A DNA stretch of 19,828 nt from GW2011-AR1 sp964384965 (GTDB lineage Archaea > Nanobdellota > Nanobdellia > Pacearchaeales > GW2011-AR1), in assembly GCA_964384965.1 (NCBI GenBank), contig CAYLLR010000011.1, positions 1-19,828 on the forward strand, written 5' to 3'. The notes under the pieces are model-generated. The model worked only from the letters and a program-made list of their open reading frames with translations, searched no databases and was not told where the DNA came from. Of the stretch, positions 14,952 through 19,828 are shown in pieces. The translations under genes were made by a program, and so were the position numbers. How positions within the stretch are numbered: the stretch's first letter is position 1; every line of letters begins with the position of its first letter.

Positions 14952-14992
14952 AACCCCTTGGGGTTTAGCAACGAAATTTTTTGAGTTGCTAA
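14952..14992 (+). other. Two adjacent hairpins between the tRNA-derived repeats
   Basis: AACCCC-TT-GGGGTT (14952-14965) is directly followed by an 8-bp stem TTAGCAAC/GTTGCTAA (14965-14972 and 14985-14992) with a 12-nt A/T loop. Also, ATTTGAACCC (14947-14956) is the exact complement of GGGTTCAAAT in the tRNA T-arm (14914-14923). The stretch may be a structured tRNA trailer, a terminator or a scar of an inserted element. Confidence 0.55.
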
Positions 14993-15017
14993 GTCGAGCT
15001 TCAATGATTGGTGAGGC

Positions 15018-15050
15018 TCAAATCCCTCCGGGGCCATATTAATTTGATTT
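15018..15050 (+). repeat. Direct repeat copy 2: partial tRNA-Lys 3' end
   Basis: Exact second copy of 14918-14950. The similarity continues weakly upstream: GAGG-CTCAAAT replaces GAGGGTTCAAAT, so the T-stem is one base short, and no 5' half, D-arm or matching acceptor strand is found. It is a tRNA 3' fragment, not a functional tRNA. It looks like an att-type repeat or the remnant of a duplication. Confidence 0.9.
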
Positions 15051-15087
15051 TGAATATTGGAAATATATCTTTTTTAGAACAATTTAA

Positions 15088-15094
15088 TTTAAAA
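15088..15094 (+). promoter_or_regulatory. TATA box of HAD-like gene
   Basis: TTTAAAA is centred 26 nt before the ATG at 15117, again the leaderless spacing. It starts 38 nt after the second tRNA-derived repeat. Confidence 0.45.
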
Positions 15095-15116
15095 GTCGAG
15101 TTTTCTTTTTTCCTGA

Positions 15117-15911
15117 ATGCTCGAAGCGATAATCTTTGATTATGGAACTATTGTTAAATTAATGGAAAGAGAATTTAGGTGGTTCCAACGTTGGAGTTCT
15201 TTGAATAAACTTTCTTTTAATTTTCAAAAAGCCTCTGCCTTTGGGGATTTTTATCGAGCAGTATATTCTCAACAAAAAAAAATTGAAGATATTTATGAAT
15301 CTTTATCTCTTCCTTACGATTTGGATGAAGAAGGAGATTTTGTTGTTGCTAGAAGAAAATTTAAGAATTCTTTTCGTGCTCTTCCTTGTGAAGGAATTGT
15401 TCCAACAATAAAGGCTATTTTTGACAAATACGTCGCTTTTTTTACTTCTCATTCAGGCAAGAGGTTGAGATTGGGAATAAAATCTTTCGAAAGAGCGAGA
15501 ACGATTTATCACGAACTTTTTTCCCATGACCTTATGAAATATTTTGATACCATCATATCTAAAGAAGTTTTATTAAAAGAATTAGAAAATAAACCAGATT
15601 ATGAAAAAGACATTGACAAATTTTCTTTAGGTTTAATTTTAGAGAAATTGGGATCAAAAGGAGCAAACACACTTTATATAACAGACAATTTAAATTCCCT
15701 CTTGGATACTTACAAATTAAAGAAATTTGGCTCAGAAAAAAAATTTGAGAGACTCATTACTGTTGGTGCAGGTTGGCGAGCCGATATAAATTATCTTTCG
15801 AAAGGAATTAAATCTCAAGACGGTAAAAAAATTTTCTTTGACAAAATTGTAAAAAGGCCTTGCGATTTGAGAGAAGTTGTTGAAACATATAAAGAAAAAA
15901 ATTATCTGTAA
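15117..15911 (+). CDS. HAD superfamily-like protein with altered motif I
   Basis: A 264-aa protein. The N-terminal IIFDYGTIV (5-13) looks like HAD motif I with nucleophile D8, but the second Asp of DxD is missing. A helical cap-like region follows (about 15-95), rich in aromatic residues. FFTSHSGK (about 108-115) fits motif II with its Ser/Thr. KPDYEKDIDKFSLGLILEKLG has the lysine region of motif III, and TLYITDNLNSLLDTYKL (about 185-201) fits motif IV, D-N-L-N. HAD enzymes are mostly phosphatases with an aspartyl-phosphate intermediate; loss of the general acid makes ordinary phosphatase activity doubtful. It could be a dehalogenase-like or a non-catalytic member. Its 3' end overlaps the convergent tfs gene by 10 bp. 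Confidence 0.65.
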   Translation: MLEAIIFDYGTIVKLMEREFRWFQRWSSLNKLSFNFQKASAFGDFYRAVYSQQKKIEDIYESLSLPYDLDEEGDFVVARRKFKNSFRALPCEGIVPTIKAIFDKYVAFFTSHSGKRLRLGIKSFERARTIYHELFSHDLMKYFDTIISKEVLLKELENKPDYEKDIDKFSLGLILEKLGSKGANTLYITDNLNSLLDTYKLKKFGSEKKFERLITVGAGWRADINYLSKGIKSQDGKKIFFDKIVKRPCDLREVVETYKEKNYL

Positions 15912-16207
15912 TCTCTTTTTGTGTGCCCACATTTAACACACTTGAAAAACTTTGTTGGTGATTCGTCACTTGACCTTGTTTGAACCATCCAAAAATATGC
16001 TTTATCGTTAAAACATTTTGGGCAAGTCTCATTTACTATGGGTTCAGTTTTAAAATCTTTTTTCAAAACCGCAATTTCTCTATGGCCCTCTATTTTTTCC
16101 TTGGTTGAAAGATTAATAGTCCCCTTCTTAGAATAATTACATCTTGGGCAAACACTATTCTTCACCTTTGAGACCAATACCGATCCACACTTGGGACAAA
16201 ATTCCAT
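15902..16207 (-). CDS. tfs: Transcription factor S (archaeal TFIIS-like cleavage factor)
   Basis: A 101-aa protein with two zinc ribbons: C4/C7/C20/C23 and C62/C65/C90/C93. The C-terminal ribbon carries the acidic hairpin QTRSSDESPTKFF, in which D81-E82 reach into the polymerase active site. TFS rescues stalled RNA polymerase by stimulating transcript cleavage. Conservation of the D-E pair argues for an active cleavage factor rather than an inhibitory TFS4-type paralogue. Length is typical (100-110 aa). A strong TATA box (16230-16237) is 26 nt before the start. The gene is convergent with the HAD-like gene, overlapping it by 10 bp. Confidence 0.92.
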   Translation of the reverse strand: MEFCPKCGSVLVSKVKNSVCPRCNYSKKGTINLSTKEKIEGHREIAVLKKDFKTEPIVNETCPKCFNDKAYFWMVQTRSSDESPTKFFKCVKCGHTKRDYR

Positions 16208-16303
16208 AAGTGATTATATGGGGAAACGCTTTATATACCTTATGATTTCTAATTTAAACTTCAAAATAGATATCTTTATAATAACAACAATAATTTTTAT
16301 AAT
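16208..16303. promoter_or_regulatory. Divergent leaderless promoters of tfs and unknown gene
   Basis: TTTATATA (16230-16237) is centred 26 nt from the minus ATG at 16207. TTTATAAT (16275-16282) is centred 25-26 nt before the plus ATG at 16304. The two promoters do not overlap. Confidence 0.6.
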
Positions 16304-16711
16304 ATGTTCATTATAAACCCAATTTTGTCACCAAAAAATTTTGAAAACAAGAACTCAATTATCTTGTTCAACGAATTTAATTTAGATTTTTATGAAATTC
16401 CTGAAAATTTTTTTCAAATTTTTCATGCCAAAAAATTATTCTTTTTGAACCTTAGAGAAAAAATTGGAAAAAAAGAATCCCCAATAAATTTATATGAGAT
16501 TTATTCCAAAAAATTTGCTTCATCTGCAATTATTCATCATGAACTCTCCAAAAGAAGAGAGATTACTTTTTTAATTTATGAAAAGCCGATTATTTTTCTT
16601 AGAAAAGATAGTTCTAAATTTCACCAGAGAGAAGCAAATAGAGATGAAATGTCCGCTTACGCTCTTAGAAAAAACCAAATTGATTTTTATAAGGCACTTT
16701 TAAGAGATTGA
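16304..16711 (+). CDS. Hypothetical protein, 135 aa
   Basis: I do not recognise this protein. It is soluble, without cysteines or membrane helices. A strand-rich N-terminal half (NSIILFNEFNLDFYEIPENFF) is followed by ASSAIIHHELSKRREITFLIYEKPIIFL, where a helix and two strands are likely. The end is a charged helix with DEMSAYALRKNQIDFYKALLRD. A good TATA box supports the start. The last 25 bp overlap the 3' end of the convergent signal peptidase gene, a larger overlap than the other convergent pairs here, so one of the two C-termini is under unusual constraint. Confidence 0.6.
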   Translation: MFIINPILSPKNFENKNSIILFNEFNLDFYEIPENFFQIFHAKKLFFLNLREKIGKKESPINLYEIYSKKFASSAIIHHELSKRREITFLIYEKPIIFLRKDSSKFHQREANRDEMSAYALRKNQIDFYKALLRD

Positions 16712-17331
16712 CTTTCTTTACAAAATCCTCTTTGAGATTCCGGTTTATTGTACTCAAAGAAAACTAACTTTATCCATCCGAGATAGGGGGCAATATTTGC
16801 CTGTGCTTTTCCGATTATTCTTTCAGATGAAATATTTTTCTCAAAGTTCCACTGACCATTATTATTATCTCCCATCGTCGAGAAAAAATATTTTCCACTT
16901 TTGTTTTCTATATCAATTACCCTATGTATCACAGGAGTATTCCCATTAACCTTAAAAATTATTACATCCCCCAATCTAATTTCCCCTGGTTTAATATTTG
17001 TTGTAAGCAAAATATCTCCCTTATTCAATCCCTTTTTAAATGGAAAATTTAAGAACGCATTTTTATTTATTTTTTCTTTAAAATATTTTATTTCATGATT
17101 GTCCCACCATTCATCAAAATTTGAAAGAAGATTTTTATTATGATACATTGAACAAGATTCTACAATTACAAGAGGCAAGGAAGTCCCAGTTACAAGAGAA
17201 AGTACGGGAAAAAAAACGCCCTTTATCAAAATAAATATAAACAAAAGAGAAATCACCCACCCTTTCAAAGAATCATCCTTCCAAACAATAAACCAAAACT
17301 TTTCCCAAAATTTTTTAATTGCCTCTTTCAT
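16687..17331 (-). CDS. Signal peptidase I, archaeal/ER (S26B) type
   Basis: A 214-aa membrane protease that removes signal peptides from exported proteins on the outer face of the membrane. The N-terminal part is cytosolic, a helix spans about 24-50, and the catalytic serine is S61 in ESCSMYH. NKGDILLT and LGDVIIFKV are the conserved strands, PVIHRV has H136 (in place of the bacterial lysine), and MGDNN has D155. Between the serine box and the GD strand lies an insertion of about 40 aa with FDEWWDNHEIKY, which I know from DPANN signal peptidases. The usual SGSM is SCSM. No second membrane helix is clear at the C-terminus, which ends in a polar tail overlapping the convergent gene by 25 bp. 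Confidence 0.88.
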   Translation of the reverse strand: MKEAIKKFWEKFWFIVWKDDSLKGWVISLLFIFILIKGVFFPVLSLVTGTSLPLVIVESCSMYHNKNLLSNFDEWWDNHEIKYFKEKINKNAFLNFPFKKGLNKGDILLTTNIKPGEIRLGDVIIFKVNGNTPVIHRVIDIENKSGKYFFSTMGDNNNGQWNFEKNISSERIIGKAQANIAPYLGWIKLVFFEYNKPESQRGFCKESQSLKSAL

Positions 17332-17352
17332 TCATATTAAAAGATTTTCTGG

Positions 17353-17359
17353 TTTTTAA
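17353..17359 (-). promoter_or_regulatory. TATA box of signal peptidase gene
   Basis: TTTTTAA (plus-strand reading) is centred 25 nt from the minus-strand ATG at 17331. Confidence 0.45.
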
Positions 17360-17427
17360 GTTTGGTGGATTGCATTTAAGAAGATTATTTCCCAAAGAAA
17401 TTTAAAAATTTTTACAGGAAAATCCAG

Positions 17428-17529
17428 ATGACCCCCTCTATGTTTCCAAACGTAATCGAAAGTCCACAAGGTCTAATCAAAGCAAGAAAGACAAACGGAG
17501 AGATTGTAAACACATTATTTATTTACTAA
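17428..17529 (+). CDS. Candidate 33-aa small protein
   Basis: ATG at 17428 opens 33 codons ending in TAA at 17527-17529. The peptide begins MTPSMFPNVIESPQGL and continues with IKARKTNGEIVNTLFIY. TTTAAAAA (17401-17408) is centred about 24 nt upstream, the leaderless spacing of the other genes. This segment is visibly richer in G and C than the non-coding DNA on either side, as real genes here are. No family is recognised, and it could also be a gene fragment or chance. Confidence 0.3.
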   Translation: MTPSMFPNVIESPQGLIKARKTNGEIVNTLFIY

Positions 17530-17752
17530 AAATAATTAAAATAATTAAATTACAATTCTAAATTTATTAAGAAATTTTCTCATTAATAGTTAATAATTTA
17601 ACGTCGGAATTAAACAAACATAAAGAGGGTAGTGAAACAACTTAGAAAATTTTTTGTTATAATGTTTGTTGAAAGATAACTATTACATCTTCTCAAATCA
17701 AATTTTTTAAAATTTATTTGATTTTAATAAAAAAGTTACAAAAAATTCGAAA
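17530..17752. other. Long AT-rich intergenic stretch with inverted repeat
   Basis: Very AT-rich, without a plausible ORF. It contains a perfect 9-bp inverted repeat AAATCAAAT (17695-17703) and ATTTGATTT (17716-17724) with a 12-nt loop, 30 nt before the promoter of the AbrB-like gene. I see no tRNA, CRISPR or origin-type repeats in it. Confidence 0.4.
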
Positions 17753-17784
17753 TATTTAAATAGTGTATACATTAAGTATATACA
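17753..17784 (+). promoter_or_regulatory. TATA box and palindrome before AbrB-like/cdc48 operon
   Basis: TATTTAAATA (17753-17762) is centred 26 nt before the ATG at 17784. Between them lies TGTATA-N9-TATACA (17764-17769 and 17779-17784), an inverted repeat that covers the start site and would suit a dimeric repressor such as the encoded AbrB-like protein. The TATA position decides the start at 17784 rather than the GTG at 17763. Confidence 0.5.
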
Positions 17785-18167
17785 TGCAAGACATATTTGA
17801 ACATATAATACTTTGTAAAAAATGTAGAAAACCTATGCAAAAAGGGAGAATTATAAGAAATGGATTTCACTTAAGAGCTATTATATGCCCAAAAGGTCAT
17901 GATAAGATTATTCACCCTCAAGATGAGGAAGAATATAAAAAATTCAAAGAACTTCGCCAAAAAGAATTTAAAGTTAAAATGCGAATTGTTGGTAATAGTT
18001 ATGCTATATCAATCCCCAAAGAGATTGTTTCATTCATGAAGGAGCAAGAAAAACTTATGAACGACATAGTAAATTTGTGTTTTGAAGAGTCAGGAAGACT
18101 TAGTTTAACTTTCAATAAATTAATGGACAAAAATCCAGACAAAGTGGAAAATAAAGAAAATGACTAA
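17784..18167 (+). CDS. Zinc-ribbon protein with AbrB-like swapped-hairpin domain
   Basis: A 127-aa protein counted from ATG 17784; a GTG at 17763 would add seven residues but lies within the promoter. Residues 1-45 carry C11/C14 (LCKKC) and C35/H39 (CPKGH), with H44 nearby, a zinc knuckle in which a Gly-His replaces the expected second Cys. Residues about 62-110 (EFKVKMRIVGNSYAISIPKEIV) are a SpoVT/AbrB-type DNA-binding domain, then a helix and the LCFEESGRLSLTF strand. Proteins of this layout are found in related DPANN archaea. It is translationally coupled to cdc48 by an 8-bp overlap, so it may control or partner the unfoldase. The palindrome over its own start suggests autoregulation. Confidence 0.75.
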   Translation: MQDIFEHIILCKKCRKPMQKGRIIRNGFHLRAIICPKGHDKIIHPQDEEEYKKFKELRQKEFKVKMRIVGNSYAISIPKEIVSFMKEQEKLMNDIVNLCFEESGRLSLTFNKLMDKNPDKVENKEND

Positions 18168-19828
18168 AAATAAAAAAGAAAAAAACGAACTTATCTTGAA
18201 AGTTGTTGAAGCTTTGCAGGATGATGCTTATAAAGGAATCGCAAGATTAGATTTAGATTTGATGAGGGAACTTGGTATTCGACGGGGAGATGCAATTCTT
18301 ATTGGAAAAAATAAATCTACTATTGCAATTGCTGATCGGGCTTATCCAGCAGATGTTGGAGAGGGAATAATTCGTATTGATGGAATTTTAAGAAAAAATG
18401 CAGGAGTTTCAATTGGAGATGAGGTATTTGTGAGAAAAGCAGAAGTAAAAGAGGCAAAGAAAATAACCATTGCCCCAGCCCAAAAAGGGATAATGGTTCA
18501 GGGAGATCCGGAAAGTTTGAAAAGAGGATTGTTAGGCCGAACAGTTGTCAAAGGAGATATAATTGTTCTCGGAGGAGTTCAAAGAAGAAAAGATTTAATG
18601 AGTGAAGAAATGGGAGACTTAAATGACATTTTTGGGAACTTGGGAGATATTCTTGGAGGTTTGGGATTTGGAGGCCTTGGTGGAGGAGTTTCACAAATAA
18701 AATTCAGCGTCATCTCTACAAACCCAAATTGCCCTGTTATAATTACTGAAAATACTGAAGTGGTTTTAAATTCAAAAGCAGTGGATTTAATAGAAGAAAA
18801 AATTCCCACAATAAATTATGAAGATATTGGGGGATTAAAAAAGGAAATAAGAAAGATTAGAGAGATGGTTGAGATTCCAATGAACCACCCAGAAATTTTT
18901 CAAAAATTGGGAGTTAGTCCTCCCAAGGGAATTCTCTTACACGGACCTCCCGGGACAGGTAAAACTTTGCTCGCAAAAGCTGTTGCAAATGAATCTGATG
19001 CACATTTTATTTTACTGAACGGTCCGGAAATCATGAGTAAATTTTATGGAGAAAGTGAAAAGAAAATTAGAAATATTTTTGAAGAAGCAGAAAAAAACGC
19101 TCCATCAATTATTTTTATCGACGAAATTGATGCGATTGCCCCTAAGAGAGAAGACGTCCAGGGAGAAGTTGAGAGAAGGGTTGTGTCACAATTACTGACC
19201 ATGATGGATGGACTTAATTCTCGGGGAAAAGTTATTGTAATTGGGGCATCCAACAGAGTTAATTCAATTGATCCTGCTCTAAGACGCCCAGGAAGATTTG
19301 ACAGAGAAATTGAAATAGGCGTTCCGGGAAAAGAGGGACGTTTAGCCGTTCTAAAAATACATTCAAGAGGTATGCCCCTTGACAAAAAAGTTAATTTAGA
19401 AAAGATATCTTCTATGACCCACGGCTTCGTCGGGGCTGATTTAGAATCCTTGACTAAAGAAGCTGCAATGAATGTTTTAAGAAAACATATTAATGAAATA
19501 AAACTTGATGAAGAAGAAATTCCAAAAGAAATTCTTGAAAAGCTGGTTATTAGACAAATCGATTTTATCGACGCTTTAAAGGTTGTCAGACCTTCTGCAA
19601 TGAGAGAAGTTTTGGTTGAAACTCCTAATGTTAGCTGGGAATCCATTGGAGGTCTTGAAAAAGTTAAGAGAGAACTTCAAGAATCTGTCGAATGGCCAAT
19701 AAAATATCCGGATAGTTTTAAAAGAATTGGAATAAGACCTCCTAAAGGAATTTTATTGTATGGACCTCCCGGAACAGGTAAAACTTTGCTCGCAAAAGCT
19801 GTTGCCAAAGAGGCTGAATCAAATTTTA
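18160..19828 (+). CDS. cdc48: Cdc48/VAT-type AAA+ ATPase, 3' end outside window
   Basis: The ORF from ATG 18160 is open for 556 codons to the right edge. The N-domain (about 8-205) has the double-psi-barrel half GIARLDLDLMRELGIRRGD and the four-stranded half ending CPVIITENTEV. D1 has Walker A GPPGTGKT at 262-269, Walker B IIFIDE at 317-322, and the arginine-finger region RRPGRFDREIEI. D2 Walker A is GPPGTGKT at 535-542, after which the window ends. Cdc48/VAT hexamers use ATP to unfold proteins, feeding the proteasome. An Asp- then Gly-rich insertion of about 30 residues (146-176) lies within the N-domain. The start codon overlaps the AbrB-like gene's stop by 8 bp. D1 and D2 share an almost identical 44-bp stretch of DNA. 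Confidence 0.95.
   Translation, partial: MTKNKKEKNELILKVVEALQDDAYKGIARLDLDLMRELGIRRGDAILIGKNKSTIAIADRAYPADVGEGIIRIDGILRKNAGVSIGDEVFVRKAEVKEAKKITIAPAQKGIMVQGDPESLKRGLLGRTVVKGDIIVLGGVQRRKDLMSEEMGDLNDIFGNLGDILGGLGFGGLGGGVSQIKFSVISTNPNCPVIITENTEVVLNSKAVDLIEEKIPTINYEDIGGLKKEIRKIREMVEIPMNHPEIFQKLGVSPPKGILLHGPPGTGKTLLAKAVANESDAHFILLNGPEIMSKFYGESEKKIRNIFEEAEKNAPSIIFIDEIDAIAPKREDVQGEVERRVVSQLLTMMDGLNSRGKVIVIGASNRVNSIDPALRRPGRFDREIEIGVPGKEGRLAVLKIHSRGMPLDKKVNLEKISSMTHGFVGADLESLTKEAAMNVLRKHINEIKLDEEEIPKEILEKLVIRQIDFIDALKVVRPSAMREVLVETPNVSWESIGGLEKVKRELQESVEWPIKYPDSFKRIGIRPPKGILLYGPPGTGKTLLAKAVAKEAESNF

Noticed and set aside
13137..15116. Whole region as an integrated mobile element next to tRNA-Lys
   Set aside because: The genes lie on the 5' side of the tRNA, there is no integrase or replication gene, and the repeat lies only 100 nt on the 3' side.
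15808..16032. Minus-strand ORFs of 66-74 aa across the HAD/TFS junction
   Set aside because: They overlap tfs in another frame and the HAD gene in antisense. TFS explains this strand with eight ordered cysteines.
17763..17783. GTG start adding seven residues to the AbrB-like protein
   Set aside because: It directly abuts the TATA box, upstream of the expected transcription start. ATG 17784 has the standard 26-nt spacing.
19044..19646. Minus-strand ORF of 200 aa inside cdc48
   Set aside because: Antisense shadow of the AAA+ D1 domain, which is unmistakable in the plus frame.

Overview
The window is a gene-dense, strongly AT-rich stretch of an archaeal chromosome. The best fit is a DPANN archaeon of the Pacearchaeota/Woesearchaeota/Nanoarchaeota type. 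The archaeal markers are RadB, NreA, RNA polymerase subunit L, transcription factor S, MBF1, Cdc48/VAT, a type IA topoisomerase with two C-terminal zinc ribbons, a Ser/His signal peptidase with a DPANN-style insertion, and a tRNA-Lys with an intron after position 37. Most genes have a TATA-like box about 24-28 nt upstream of the ATG and no Shine-Dalgarno, which fits mostly leaderless transcription. The lineage call rests on family recognition, not on a tree.

Layout. 1-4930 is an envelope and surface-glycan block: a GT-C membrane glycosyltransferase that runs off the left edge, a divergent DPM1-like/GtrA fusion, scpB, a processive GT2 membrane glycosyltransferase, a membrane-anchored thioredoxin-like protein, and a C-terminal remnant of a paralogue of that protein. 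5030-6415 is transcription-related: MBF1 with an unusual SD, a small unknown protein and RpoL. 6584-11641 is DNA repair and topology: RadB, a small membrane protein, NreA with a PIP box, and topoisomerase I with a repeat-bearing N-terminal tail. 11710-13136 is a two-gene minus-strand operon of a wHTH/PLD-like regulator and a metallophosphoesterase.

13137-15116 is the least conserved part: an orphan protein, an apparent decayed ORF, a small winged-helix regulator, and tRNA-Lys(CUU) followed exactly 100 nt downstream by a second copy of its 3' end plus flank. The spacer between the copies folds into two hairpins and contains an anti-T-arm sequence. 15117-17331 holds a HAD-like protein, TFS, an unknown protein and signal peptidase I in overlapping convergent pairs. 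17332-17783 is mostly non-coding with a candidate 33-aa ORF. 17784-19828 is a zinc-ribbon/AbrB-like protein translationally coupled to Cdc48, which runs off the right edge.

How the genes work together: DPM1-like and GT-C enzymes suggest lipid-linked sugar donors used for surface glycosylation. RadB, NreA and TopA form a genome-maintenance neighbourhood. RpoL, TFS and MBF1 belong to the core transcription apparatus. I found no CRISPR array, transposase or clear defence system. The most unusual structures are the tRNA-Lys 3' repeat locus, the 18-residue repeats of TopA, and the nearly identical P-loop DNA of the two Cdc48 ATPase domains.
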